Of a DNA stretch of 64,000 nt, positions 50,788-64,000 are shown in pieces. The translations under genes were made by a program, and so were the position numbers. The stretch lies in the NCBI GenBank assembly GCA_963402885.1, contig OY727093.1, positions 24,055,409 to 24,119,408 on the forward strand. Direction: 5' to 3'. The DNA comes from Antedon bifida. Its lineage: Eukaryota; Echinodermata; Crinoidea; Comatulida; Antedonidae. The stretch's first letter is position 1, and each line of letters starts with the position of its first letter. The notes below the pieces were generated by a model that saw only the letters and a program-made list of their open reading frames with translations, had not been told where the DNA came from and made no database searches.

Positions 50788-53700
50788 ATAAAATAGATTA
50801 TCAGTTGATGGTAATCGAAATTATTGTACATACCACAGTGTATTTATAGTCTTACAACTTATAAGTGCAGAATTACGCAATTTTTATTTTTATTTTTTTT
50901 GGCATGGCAAAACATTTCATGCTGTTATGAAATGTTGACTAAAGAGTGAAACTTAGAAAACGGCGGCGGACCGCAGGGAAATATTAAAGAGCGATACTTA
51001 ACAAACATGCGGCCCAGCAAAACAGTGGTGGATCGAGAGGGGGGCGCATCCTCACATAATCACATACACACGTAACAGTTTTAGAACTGGCCACCACTTT
51101 TTCAGGAAATATAGTAAGCTTTTTCCCACTAAGAACGACCTAAGCGGCAACGCAAGTAATTTTACAGTGACTCATTTGAAGGAGTCGCTTCGCTTCCTTC
51201 CACTGCCTTCTAGGCCTAGTAGTAGAAACCAATATTTACACACACACGCACGCACAATTTATTCAATTACGAATGTTAGTTCGTAGTGTAATTAAGCCCA
51301 GTTTATTGCGCGGGCGACTCTAAAAAGAACGAGAAACAGATAGGCCTATTTTTATTAGGCGCCGCATCCACGTTTAGGACGGGGCCATCTTAAGTTTAAT
51401 TATAAATGACGCAGGTAATAATAACAATAATTGTTGGATTTAGTACACTTAATTATGCTGCGTACAGATAGTATCACATTTCATTTGATAACAACTGTGA
51501 TATGCCCAATAGTCATGTAGTCATGATTATGATGACGTCATGCGCAGGTACGTTAAAATTGTTCTGCAAAATAAAATGCGACAGATTGGCAATGAACATA
51601 TATAAAGTAAGGGGAACGGATTAATGCAACATCCTGGTTTCGAAATTGTAATAATCATGATCGTGCATTTTCGTAAAACTGTCTTATTAAATTTTATCCA
51701 AAAATAACATAGGCCTAAATGAGGTAAAACTTAAAATGTGTCTTTTTGTTGGGTAGGCTATAGCTCGTTGGCAGATTAATTTAGCAAAAATATTGACGAG
51801 AGCTTAAATTTAATTTACGTTTACAAATCATATTTACATAATTCTGATAATTGATCGTAAACCGGTATAGTCAGGATATATACACTTAATATTGATTAGT
51901 AATTCAAAAAATAATATAATATCACTGTGAATTACATTTTATAACATGTTAAAGTGACAGTTATTCGTAATGTTACAGTTTATAACGAAAGTTTGTTAAT
52001 TATTAGCAGTATTTATGAAAATTTGAATTCTTCAACAATATAAATATATTCTTTTTGATAATTAATTAGCATAATGAGCTGTGAAAAAGCAAATATCATG
52101 TTCATACGTCAGGAATGACGTAAGTAACCTACAGACAAAAGGGTATAGATGAGTTGTCATGGGGTCTTGTAACAATGTTAAAAAGAAATGACAAATTGTT
52201 AGAATCATATTCCACTCATGACCTAACTTGATTACAATACATTTGCAATTATAGTCTGGATACTGGCATACACTCTGTCTTAGCTCATTCAGCGGCGGAT
52301 GACGGTCGGGTTTGCCATTCATATATCGTTAGACTTCCAATACCACCATTACGTTTCGAAGCTATGCGTCATGGAGGTCCTGCACTCGGGAAATTGAATT
52401 GAGAGACAGAAATCAGAATACGGTGGAAAATTTCTGGTTGTAAGTAGGCCTATCGTGAAACACTAATCATTGTTATTAACCAGCACAGAAGCGACATCAA
52501 CATGCTAACAGATGAAGAGTTGGAAGTCGGTGTTATGTTTTGAGAGAGGTGAGAGGCATTTTTTAAAAATATTTTTTAAATAAAAAACTATATGTTCTTT
52601 CCACTTAACATATATCAGGGAGGTGGTAATTAGAACACCCTGAATAATAAATTCCAGGTCTTATAACATTGCAATATAATATGTCGCATTATCTTACCGT
52701 TCAAAGCATGATATGCTATCAAAGAGTCACTGACATTGAAAGTTATAATGAAGACAACGTTGAGGAGCAATGATGGAGGTTGGGATTATGTTAGATTAAA
52801 TATATTATGTCTATTGTTTTACGATTTAGTTATTTTTTTGTATATTCAAAGTCTTGTTATACTCTATGTTAATTTCTGTTGATCAATCTTCAAATGTTTG
52901 GGAGTAAACACATTATAGCCTAATGTTTCAAATCGTGTTTCTAAAGAATCTAGTCTAGGCTTCGTTCTTCCGAATAAGCCGATAAGTTTATCCCAAAAAA
53001 AAGTACTCGTGAGTTTGACCTTTCTGGTGTTGGCGAGGTCTGCGCTTCTTGCCACATTAGGCCCGCTCATTGAAGATTCTAAGATCCACAGCCATATTAT
53101 TATACGGTTTATATGCCATGGTCTGTTTCATTAATAATGCTATTTACAGTACAGTATTTTTTATCCGGTGAAAACATTAAAATAAATTAGGCTATGACTG
53201 CAAATCATAAACCTTTAATTTGACTCCGTGATATGTTCTTAGAATGTATCAATTTACGAGAAGGAAAATCTCGTGAAAGTTACCATGGTGATGGATGAAC
53301 CGCGATATGACGTCAAAGTTTCGAAGCAACCAAACCAAGAATCTATAGAGAGATTGTGCTTCGTTTACATTGTGTGTATCCATTATTCTTATTAATCATT
53401 TTCAAGCGAATCATTAATATCACACAATTACATTCATTGCTGGGATGAAGAATATGAAAATGGACATAATGCCATGTTTTAAACTGACATTGTTTGTTAA
53501 TACCAAATATTTGTTTTAAAATCTGTCAGTGAAAGAGATATCATACATGTTAATACAAGGTGTATTATTAGTTACTAAATATTTGAAAATGATGGTTTGT
53601 TTTACATACCGTTTTCTTAGTACTTAAATTGTCATAATAATAATTATTTATTTGAACTTACACCTTTTTATCGGCGGCACCCAATAACAATTGGTGAAGA

Positions 53701-54780
53701 TGTGGGGGCAATAAAAGAACATTAGTAGTGTTTCTAGTTGTCTGCCGACTACACCTTCACATCTTCAGCATGGGTACAGGACAATCTGTCTCGGAAAGGT
53801 TTACCTGATCAACGTCTGAGTCTATGTGACATATTTTGAGAAAAGAATTGGCTGGAAGCTATGTTAATAACTGAAACCGTGTAGATTTAATCTATGCCAA
53901 AATTTGATATCGAACCAATAACAATTGAAAACGTTATTATCGTTTTATGTGTATATTTCACAATGCCTACCTGTTCAACATAACAGGAATATAAGACAAA
54001 ATGCACTGTCACTAGCTGAATCATGGTACAGAAGCTATAATTTCAACAAATCTTATTTTTCTGCTTTTTTAAAAAAATCAAAAACTAATAGTACTGTATT
54101 AGGCCTTGTAATGATTAGAATCGAGAAGTTTGATATTAAAATTATGCGAACTGATTTTTTACATTGAGTTTTTAAGAAGTTGATGATTTAGGCCCTAAGC
54201 TCTTCTGCAGCAGATTTTATTTGGAATTCAGGCAGGACACACAGTACATCTTCAAACTAATTCCACGATGACGTATTTCTGCTATCGATTTTATGTACCA
54301 CCTTTAAGGTACCATGATTGGCGCCATACTGTTGAGTGCCATGGAAATAATTATAGATGAAGCTTAGAGTGATAATGTATCTGATAAGAAACGAGACCCT
54401 ATAGAATAAATTTACCAAATTATTCTATTTTGATTCAAGTGCTATAACTAAAGAAATATTTCACAAACAGAAGTATGTTGAGCTAGACAAATTTAGAATA
54501 ATGGTAAAAGTCGTGAAGTATGAATTAGCGAAATTGGTTTTGAGAATCGTCACTGTAGTACCATGGCATGCGTGATACAGTATTTCATGTGTTTATGATG
54601 CCATCATGGACCCTTAATCTAACCTTTCATGAAACCACTGGAGACCCAGTACGAGAATCGAATGATTATAAATGGTATTGGTAGGCCTAAATATCAAATC
54701 AGCCTTGCTTAATTCTGAGATAGGCGACCAGAAATGCAAACGTGTTATAAGAATATGACTGTTAACATTTCGCGAAAAGT
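50788..54780. other. Upstream flank of PDE12 and intergenic
   Basis: 50.94-51.40 kb is GC-richer and CpG-containing (ACGGCGGCGGACCGC, GCGCGGGCGAC), a plausible PDE12 promoter area, though no motif fixes the start. The rest is AT-rich. An inverted pair (GGTGAAGATGTG and CACCTTCACATCTTC) lies at 53690-53770. No gene recognised. Confidence 0.45.
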
Positions 54781-55040
54781 AGATTTTCTTTTGTAACTAT
54801 ATATATATATATATACGCTACTGTTTCATATTTGTCTCGCAAATAACGACAAAATGAAGGGTTTTCTGGCAATCTGTCGTAATTCGTCGTTATTTGCACA
54901 CGCTTGTCGCCGCGCGGTATATAATTTCGTTAACCAATTCAGGCGACTCCCTCTCCAGCTCTCTCTAGTTTCTGTTCTTTTTATTCATTCATTCATTCAT
55001 AATTCAAGATCATTACAACCCGGCCTTCCAGGTACGTTGA
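54781..55040 (+). other. TA run followed by a candidate untranslated exon
   Basis: A (TA)8-type tract at about 54799-54816 is followed by a GC-richer 200 bp, an ATTC tandem run (54982-55000) and a good donor (CTTCCAG before GTACGT; GT at 55031). No coding frame of known type crosses it. It could be a first exon of a transcript running right, but this is weak. Confidence 0.2.
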
Positions 55041-56780
55041 TCCGTTTTTTATTATGCACTTTACTTCTCGGAAAAACATGTTTATGTTTATGTGGGTTTG
55101 TTGTAAGCTTGTTCCCTACAGACGAAGTGGAGGTTTCGTGGTACAGTACTATGTACTTTCATCAACCTCTACAGAAAAAGATATCATAGGCGTCGTCATA
55201 TTCCACCAAAGTATATGTCATCAATTATTATAGTTTTAACATGTTTGATAATAGTATATACAATATTATTGTTTTAATAATTGATAATTATCTCGTCAAG
55301 CAAATAGATGATGATGAATCACTCGTTTGAGTTTACTTGGGCCAGTTCATAAATTCACCGATATCGTTGTCCTGGCAGAGAAAATGACCTAACAAGTTAT
55401 GAAGCTACTGAATTCTGTATAAGGTGACTAATATAAAATGAAAAATAAACAGAGACTACTAATCACACTTTGTTGATAACAATTATTAATAATAATAATA
55501 TCATCATAGTCATTTCATCACCATAACATCTTCATAATTATTTTCATTATTATCACATTTTTTTTATTTTCTAATGTTTTTTATTATTACAATTTCATCA
55601 ACTTCATCAGTGGTAGGCCTATAAGAGCTTGGTAAATTATATTCCATAATAACCTGCTTTTTTCCCTTAATTTCTTATAATAGATGGTTCTCGAATACAC
55701 AGTAATTTCAGCGTAAAAACTGGCGATTTCAAATGTACGTACCGCAGGACTATTAATACATTGTCGTTTACAGAAACGAATAATTAAACACGATGATATA
55801 GTCTACTTAAATTACCACCTTGGGAATTACTTCCGAAAGAGAAACTTGTCACAAAATGAATCCAAATTTTTGATTTCGGCTCATAACAAACCCAATTTGT
55901 GTGTTATGTAACATTAGGGTTGAAGGATGGGTACAAAGAGGAACAATTTTTAAATATATTCTTTATCCACTCCCTCTCACAGTTTCTGGTTATTATTACC
56001 CGCGTGCACGTAGGTAGGCCTACGTATACGCAATCCCATGAAAATCAACTATTATGATATCTAATAATTCGCAAAATGTCAGTCCAATTCTTTCAGTCAT
56101 TTTGAAAACAGGTCGCTACGCGATCTTTTCGCTGAAACGAATTGTTTCGGCAGCAGAGCCTTGGGTAATTTATATCCATCCTGAATGTTATTTACTTATT
56201 CCACCTTCCTCAAATTATCATTCGCAATATGATTTACAATTTTACATGACAACTTACTTTAACAACATACGGTAGAAGATATTACGCCATACTAACAATT
56301 TTATTCGCAAGTCTAAACACTTAATTTTGTGTTTCACGTATTAGCTTACACTACAACTGGTAACTAATGGTTAAGACGTCTAACAATTTTCGGAATGTAT
56401 TACATAAATTATATTTTAATGACAGGAAACACTTTTAGGTGTAAAGTTATAAATATTTTAAGTAGGAATCTCACTTTGAACACCGTAAAATTGATTAACA
56501 TTTTGATGTTTTTCCTAGTTTGCAAAACCTCCGTTAGAGGACCAAAGTAACTGTGATGGACAGAAGCATTGCAGTGAACATTGACTAAATGCTGAAATTT
56601 CATAAATATGATGATATATCAATAATGGTGATGATATTTGATGCTGATGATGCTTAGTAGTAATGAGATTGATGATGACAATGATGATGATGATTATATT
56701 ATCATTATTATAATTATTTTTTGCCTGAGATGAATGAGATCTTTTAATAAAACAGCATATCTGTGCGACCCGGTAGACCT
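55041..56780. other. Intergenic, nothing recognised
   Basis: AT-rich with AATAAT/ATCATC runs (55485-55510) and a GATGATGAT microsatellite cluster (56620-56700). Confidence 0.55.
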
Positions 56781-56782
56781 AC

Positions 56783-57145
56783 TCCCATGCGTCGCAATCG
56801 TGTAAATTGCGTTCGGCCATAACGTATTGAATTATTTTAAACAAAAACGGCAATAAGAAACGTAAATAAAACGATCACAACGCTAATTAATATAATTAGC
56901 GCTTTGTTAATTAAAAACATTTTTATTTACGCAGAATTACAGAATCAAGAAACTGAAATACTAAGCCATGGTCTTATTAGTTTAAGCTTGTAAAACAAAT
57001 TCGTAGGACGACGACTTATATTCATTGAAAACTAACCTACGCGTTCAGATACAAGTTCCTTGAACGCGACCTTTCGCTGAAACAGCAGATCAGTGCCACA
57101 CTCTATTGCGTCGCAATCGTGAAATTGCGTTCGGCCATTATCACT
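56783..57145. repeat. Two direct copies of a GCGTCGCAATCGTG motif
   Basis: GCGTCGCAATCGTG followed by AAATTGCGTTCGGCCAT occurs at about 56788-56820 and 57108-57138. Each copy contains inverted arms CGCAAT/ATTGCG. Between them lies a near-perfect palindrome (CGCTAATTA and its complement around ATA, 56881-56901). Confidence 0.65.
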
Positions 57146-60100
57146 TAACGCATTCTGTGAGTTGCCAATGCACCATTCAAAAACCCTCATTTTCAATGCA
57201 ATCTTAATGTTAATGCTACGTCACACGCAAGACAGCCAACCGGTGAGTGCCTTGAATTCAATCATTGAATGATTTCAGTGCTTATCTGTTGACTATACTT
57301 TTCCATTTCTTTGAAGGTTATACTCATTAGAGATTGTATTGATACGAAATATTCTGTTGCTAGACACACCCGGTGAATGAGGTAGTTCAAACGAACATCA
57401 ATTACTGTATCCAATCAGTCTCAGAAGGAGAAAACGGTTCATTTTTTTGTTATCAGAGGAGGAAGATTATTTTGCATTGTACACGAGTAACATCTCATAC
57501 GCTATTTTGGCAACGGATCATACCGGTCGATATGCGTCTCGCAAAAGGAACGCGCGTGTCATCCGTCATTCCCTTATCATTACGTAAGTTGGTCAATGTA
57601 TTACTCGTATTGAACATTTTTTTAAATGATTACTATTAGTGTGTGTAAACTAATGCTATTACAGCTGTTTTTAATTTAGCGTTCATTGCTGATGGTACTA
57701 CATTATATTACCAGTAGTAGGCACGCACGTGTATGGTATAAAAATTGTATAAATATTAATGAACGTCTTTAATGAATATTATACTATTATTAGTAGGCCT
57801 AATATAGGCCTATGCAATAGTATATCGATTTTAAAGTTGGGATAGGTAACGATACAGAAACCTAGGAATGCGTAAATAGTGACGACATGACCGACCGTCT
57901 AGCTGAGTGCGTCCATCAGCTCTTTAATCTCCATTACTTCCATATTATATTGATTAAATAGGAGTCTCTTCCTCATCCGAGGGGTGTTATTTTCCCCTGG
58001 GTTGTCGGGTGGTTGACCATCCAAGGAACTGTCTGTGTGTGTTCCCGTGGTATTGTTTCCATGTGTTCAACACTTCAGTGGAAATGCTATTGTATAGGCT
58101 ATAGACCCGGCTAGATTGGTAATCTGACGGACATAAACAGTGCTCAAATGAGATTCGCAATCACGTATTATACTACAGTATACAATCGGCACGTACATTG
58201 CATTAATCCTATGCAGTGAATAATGAATATTAATAAATGTTAAATTGTTATTTTTTGGTTTGGACAGTAAATTTATTTTTATAGAGACTGTAACATGAGT
58301 AGACTTTTGCATACGATGTTCGTCGATTGTAATTATTTTTGCCAGGGTATAAAATATTGATAGTTAAATTGCAGACTTATAAGGTGATATTTTCCCAACC
58401 TAATTGTAATTCTATACAGAATAAATTCGAGGTAATTAAGTTCATACAAAATGTAACTTTTGCCATTTAAGGATATCATCAGTCACACGTTGGACATATA
58501 CACATGAAAAACAAATTAAAGTTTATAGTGTCATTCAGGGTATGTATTATATCATTGTGGTTGAAAATGCAATGAATGGAAATTAGGAATAACCCTAAGT
58601 TTATTTTTTTAGAGAGGGTGGGGACAGTGAAAACCTTTCTTGCCTTTTGCATGTGATTGCCTATACAATGTACGCCAATGGCAGCTCTACATTGTCTTGA
58701 CAATACATTATTAGATGCCTCCAAATACAACAACACCACTTTCCCCCCACAACCACACACTAAAAAATACATTTAAAAAAACCGACAGGGGTCAAACTCT
58801 GAATATATTAGAATAGCGTGTATATACATTCAAACTAAACCAGGGTCTTCTATATCAGATGCCCTAAACATTAGATTCTGAGATGTTCATTGCCGAAAAT
58901 ACAGTATTGGAAAGCACCTCTTCTCCGACGTCTTTGGCATGCATTTAGACTGAACTAATTCATGATCTAATCACAATAAGACACCCTTCTTTATACAATC
59001 CTCTTTAATGTTGAAATCTTTGACTCAAACTCGAGCGTTTATGTTTGTTTGATGCTTATATACTAACTACTGTAATAAGACTTACTTTTCAAGATAATTA
59101 TGTCTTATGTTTTTACTCGAACGTTGACTTCATGCTCCGTTGTATTAAGATTTAGAATTCAGCCCTTCGGGACAGCCGTGGCTTGTTACAGGATTAGAGT
59201 GCCTGCCTGTATAAAATATGAATAATACTAATAATTTAGACAGCAAATGCTTCTAAGCACTTGCTATACGTTAAGGGTAACCCGAGTGTATTGTTTACAT
59301 GTCTTCAGAATACATGGCTATAAAGAAGATTTGGAAAAAGAGTAATTTATTACAGTAATGTGTCGAAATGAGATATGCGATCCGAACAAAACATGGCTGA
59401 ACTATCAATTTAGTATTTTGTTATTGAGAATATATATACCATAATCTATTCTTATATTATCTAATTAGATATGTTCGTTTACGTGTATATTCATCATCTT
59501 CTAACATAGTAGGCCTAGTGTAATTTGATTTAAGAAAATTACTTGTTCTCGCCAGGTATATGTCCCCAATGAAATCAGAACAAATTACAAATGTAGTAAG
59601 CGTTGTACACATTGAACATGACAATATTATTGATAACACTCGGTCATAATAATTAGGGATTAGAATGGTTAAACTTCAACCTCGGCATTATTGCTTTAAA
59701 AATGTACGTATCTGTATTTTTAGTCACTGGTAATCTCCTAAGTTGAGTTATAGGTTCAGGTTACGAAAATACTTACCGTATTTTTATTACCGATTTGTAT
59801 AACGCTATTAATTATTAATTCATGTAACCCTTGTCGTATTACCATAATAACGTATATAACTCTTGTATAGTTTATCACCGTGGTAATAATCATTTTCGAT
59901 AAAGCATATTCATATTTTCAGTATGCACATTATTTTCAATAAAACGATGTTTAGGCCTATACATCGAATATTCTCGCGTACATTCGAGGTTTAAATTGTA
60001 GTATAAACATTTGCATGATGTTGCACGAAGAATTACGTATCAATTAGTTTTGACTAGCACTTTTAAACATATAATTACATAAGGAGGCCAAGTGCAACAT

Positions 60101-61576
60101 TTTGTGGGAAGTGTGAATAATGACACTGTAAACGTATGTTGTTCGATACAACAGGGAAGAGTTCAGTAGTTACAACGAAAGCATTTTTTTCTGTAAATTG
60201 CACATTTTTTTGCAAACATATTCAACATGCAAACTAACTGGGGGCCTATATTAATGTGATATTAATTTTTTTTATGTAGGTAATATGTATTTATACCATT
60301 TTGTTTTTTAACATTTTATTTGAGTACGTATAGAACAGGCTTGACATAAAACATTAATCTAAACATGCGTTTTAAAACTTAGACAGACATTATAATAAAA
60401 AGCGATGTAGAAGGATTTCGAATCAAGTTCAATCAAGTACAGGTTACAAATAGAACATCACGATCGTTAATATCAACCAGATTGGATGTGCTGGATACTG
60501 ATGATCATAAACTATAACAAAATCTGTATCGTTAATCGATACTGAAAAATATCACATTTCTTTTTTTATTTACATTCCGTATTATTGGAATGAGCATGCT
60601 AAAATATGACCAAACCCATTATAATTCAACATTGTTACGATAATTATGATATATTATTAAAAATCAATACTAATAAAAAAAATTAAAGAGCATGCATTTT
60701 ATTCCTTATATAGGATATAGAAACAAAATAATCTGCAATCAATTAATGTGGGGTCACAGTAATTCTTTTATTTTACTCTCATTTACAAATCATAGAAAAG
60801 ATTTTTTTTTGAATGCCATAACAGTTTAAAAACTGCTATGGTATTCTTCTAAAAGTGTTTTTATGAATTTTAACTAATCATATATAATGTTGTAATTTGT
60901 AATTTAGGATTTCTGGCTTGTGAGCCATCTCATTCATTGACTGTTTAAAAGTCCTAGAAGACGTTTTTGTTGAACCAATAAATAAAATGAAATTAAAACA
61001 ATGTCATTAAAAAACTAGTTAGACCTATACAAATAATGTTTTAATGTTATGGGACAATATCATCATTTAAAGTCATCAAAAGTTAAGTTAACCAGTTTGC
61101 CATCTCAGTAGATTATTATCATATTCATTATAACACCAGCCGTCGTTTCTACTTCAATTCATTATCATCGTTTGTAGGCCTTTCAGCATCAACTACTGTC
61201 ATACCCGCTTCAAGCAAAGTAATCGCAATATCCACGTCAACATTGCCATTTGTTGCTAGGGAGCATGTGTCCATGGCCATCGCCGTCCGTTATTATAATA
61301 CACAAGTACCATAATTGATGATTTACCAACATAAATCAATTTCACGATATTGATTGTAGATTTACTATAGTATAACTAAAATCCAAGAACAATTAATTTG
61401 TGCAATTTAGTGATGATGAGGTATAGCAGCGGGTTGTAATATTGAAGATTTAATGTTATGCAATTTAACTTAAGACAACATGGCGTCTTCAACCTTTCTA
61501 ACATATCTGTCATGTTGCCTTGTGTAAGGATTTTCTATAGTTTAATATTATATTTAAATATGTTAATATTTCACAT
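57146..61576. other. Intergenic, nothing recognised
   Basis: AT-rich non-coding DNA. Short open frames on both strands lack domains. AGGCCT words occur at 57797 and 57807. Confidence 0.55.
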
Positions 61577-61720
61577 TAAAGCTTGGTTCTCACTTGAGCG
61601 CAACGCAACGACGTAGGCGCAAAGCAAGTGAGTTGACCAATCACATGAGTGACAGATATGGTCCATCGCGTTTTAATGGTCAAATTCAGCTACGTCCTGT
61701 CATGGCGTGTGGTGTTGACA
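61577..61720. mobile_element. GCAACGCAA-type MITE, copy 2
   Basis: TAAAGCTTGGTTCTCACTTG and GCGCAACGCAACGACGTAGG match the right arm (reverse complement) of 45778-45926, and GAGTTGACCAATCACATGAG matches its inner arm. The far end is diverged. The 65-codon frame that overlaps it (61594-61791) is a by-product of the repeat. Confidence 0.6.
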
Positions 61721-64000
61721 CAGGTAACAACAGGCAAGGAGGAAATAAACAAAATTTCGTCCATAAACAGGGTTTCGAATGTCCTATATGACTGGTCATT
61801 TTGAGAGCACTTTGGCCATACGTGGGTTTTGAGGTGAGTGACGAGTGATTGCTTGAGTATGAAGGAGAATGAATTAGAGAGAAGGAAATTGGTATGAAAA
61901 TAAAGAAGACGACGATGTTGTTAATATACTTCAGAAATCAGTTGAAGACCGGATAATCCTTTGCTTTCAATGTTCCGAGTTGTGTGAATGATTCTCTATT
62001 CGTTTCAAATATCCATTAGCCGTATTTGGTAAGCTTCAGATCGGCTCGTATCTCTTAACAGAAAATTCAATGCACATCCGGTCGTTATTGCCAAATTGAT
62101 CTCAATTCAATCAGAGGAATATAATTATTTATCTCTGCTTGTCAGGTAATAATTACAAACATTAGCATATTGTTTAATAAGTGACCTAACGCTGTAATAT
62201 TAAATTTGTATCATCATCATGATTATTATAATTAGATATTCGCATGTCGGGTTGACTTTAAGATTCACGAGTTACCGTTCATGCTTTTATTACTGGAGCA
62301 TGCGCGTAAAGATCACGTTGTCCTGATTGTAGTATTTAACCACAATCTCCTTGTGGTATCCTATATTTTTACGTCTAAGATGTTGATGTCCTACGTGAAA
62401 TTAAAAAAAATGCAAATATCGTATTAATGTCTATGCCAAGTTGTTATATCTGATCAATCAACTTTATGCTAGTATATATTTATTATTAATCAATATCATG
62501 TATTTAGTAAAATAAGCAGGTATGTGTAGTGTATCTCCACATATGGCATTGCCTCCAGTTATGCAATTCCGTAATACTTTGTGACATGTATCAATGTATG
62601 ATACAGGCATCATATGTGATAAATCTGACCGTCAGAATTTACCATGATACTTGAAGACATTATAGATACAGAGTGCAGTGAGTTTCGGATAACCACCAAG
62701 GCCGAGTGAGAGTTTCACATCAACGTATCACGACATATCGGACAACACAAGGATATTGTTTTATATCTGATTGTACACACATGGCGTGCAATAGTACGCA
62801 CTATTTGAACGGTCGTTCTCGTTTGAAATATATTTTCTTTATACTATTACTTTTTACCTTTTTACTAAAAAAGCATTTAAATTAGCTTTAGATCGTTTGA
62901 ATGATTTTGAACATCTCTCTACAAGACGTGGAATCTTGAAGTAACCTGGATGAGTTCGATTTGCCTGTCGATGTTTTGTAATGGTGTCGCTGCATTTCTA
63001 GCCTATCTACAGTAGGCATATGCCTGTTAGTATTAGACTAGACCTAGGAGCTTTAGCCTAGCTAAGCCTAGGATTGTTTGGTCGCTTGTTGACATAATTA
63101 ACACTAAACAGTAGGTGTGTTTGTAAATCCAAATAAATATAATATTTATTTATGATATTGAATGATGAAAGGTTATATATCAACGAGTCGAAGTCGAGTT
63201 GAAATAAACCTTTCATCATCTTCATATACGACAGTATTTGCCCCTATCACGACATGCTGTGTATGTACGGTTAGGTTACGGCGGTACATGTAAACATATT
63301 ATGATGCTGAATTACCGAATATTTGTGACACTGGAGAAATCTAGATACAGTACCGAGACTGTATCACTATTTTGATTTGCTCTATTTATTATATGTTTTA
63401 TTCTTTGAATAAACCAATCGGCAAATTTTACTTAATTTATTGTGTACTTCGTTCAGCCGATGGCTGTAAAGTTAATTTAAGTAAATAAATACTTTTCATT
63501 AAATTGATTTAATTAATTCTGTGAATTCAACTTTAAGTAGGGCGACCTATTGATATTAAAAATCAATGAAATTATGGCGGCAATCATTGTCTTATTAATT
63601 GCTATGAATTTTAAATAAGACTGGATTATAATAACCTTGATTTGTACTGACCGTGATTAACTTATAGCTCTTCCGTGAAATATATGTTAATAATAATGTG
63701 TAATTCAATTATTATATATATGGTGATATTTTTAAAAATGTTAGGATACACTCGGATCATGGTTATTTATGACCGATGCGATGGTCTTGATTTTATAGGC
63801 CTAAATTATATCATTAGTGTCATTTGCTGTTGTTTATTAGTTTTCCACAAATAATACATATATTAATTATTAATAATGTTACAATCAGCATATTCAAAAC
63901 AGTTTAATAGTAATATGTCATATCACACACTACTGTATAGGAAACAATAGTTCATTAAAGTGATGTAACTCTATATGCTATGACATATCAACCACGTATA
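61721..64000. other. Intergenic, nothing recognised
   Basis: AT-rich sequence with one strong hairpin (63162-63219). No exon of a known protein seen up to the window end. Confidence 0.5.
63162..63219. repeat. 58-bp inverted repeat (hairpin)
   Basis: Outer arms ATGATGAAAGGTT and AACCTTTCATCAT are perfect inverted repeats; inner ATCAACGAGTCG and a near-complement CGAGTTGA extend the stem with a few mismatches. It resembles a terminal or central hairpin of a small DNA element. Confidence 0.75.

Noticed and set aside
52062-52322. 86-codon minus-strand frame beginning MNGKPDRHPPLNELRQ
   Set aside because: The start looks protein-like but no family is recognised, and there is no supporting exon or promoter nearby.
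54854-55189. 111-codon open frame with hydrophobic stretch
   Set aside because: No domain, contains an ATTC microsatellite and spans a strong donor site; more likely untranslated or chance.
61594-61791. Arg-rich 65-codon open frame
   Set aside because: It overlaps a MITE whose other copy is non-coding and shows no conserved frame.

Overview
This is a window of AT-rich eukaryotic (animal) nuclear DNA from an invertebrate deuterostome, probably an echinoderm. Evidence: two split genes with GT-AG introns and animal protein families, roughly 95% non-coding sequence, many short DNA-transposon and SINE-like repeats, and a strikingly frequent TAGGCCTA-type motif. The species call is inference; no operon, CRISPR, phage or other prokaryotic feature is present.

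Layout. 1-21.2 kb is gene-free and repeat-rich: a TTAA-flanked terminal-inverted-repeat element (993-1618) with a broken second copy (19312-19879), two tRNA-derived SINE-like units, a CTACATTAGCTG minisatellite, an element with long inverted repeats (about 10.1-11.3 kb) and the wreck of a Harbinger DNA transposon (14.87-16.7 kb) with its two convergent genes. 21.2-41.0 kb is a complete beta-catenin (armadillo, CTNNB1-type) gene on the minus strand: a non-coding first exon near 40.85-40.99 kb under a YY1/CCAAT promoter-like sequence, then 16 coding exons that join in frame to give 809 residues, ending in a PDZ-binding DTDL tail. 43.6-50.8 kb is a complete 2',5'-phosphodiesterase 12 (PDE12-type) gene, also on the minus strand: seven exons, 644 residues, with a mitochondrial-type N-terminus. 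50.8-64 kb contains no gene I can recognise, only scattered palindromes, MITE fragments and microsatellites.

The two genes are unrelated in function as far as the sequence shows. Beta-catenin is the cadherin-junction adaptor and Wnt transcriptional co-activator. PDE12 removes 2',5'-oligoadenylates and trims poly(A) in mitochondria. I assembled both by reading frame and splice phase across all exons; the summed lengths are exact multiples of three (2430 and 1935 nt), which strongly supports the exon calls.

I found no undescribed multi-gene system. The most useful second-look items are a 42-nt in-frame beta-catenin microexon, an unusual beta-catenin splice donor with an out-of-frame competitor four bases away, the asymmetric exon that carries the GSK3/beta-TrCP degron, a hAT-type MITE with perfect 8-bp target duplications 39 bp from a splice donor, and several small transposon families seen in more than one copy.
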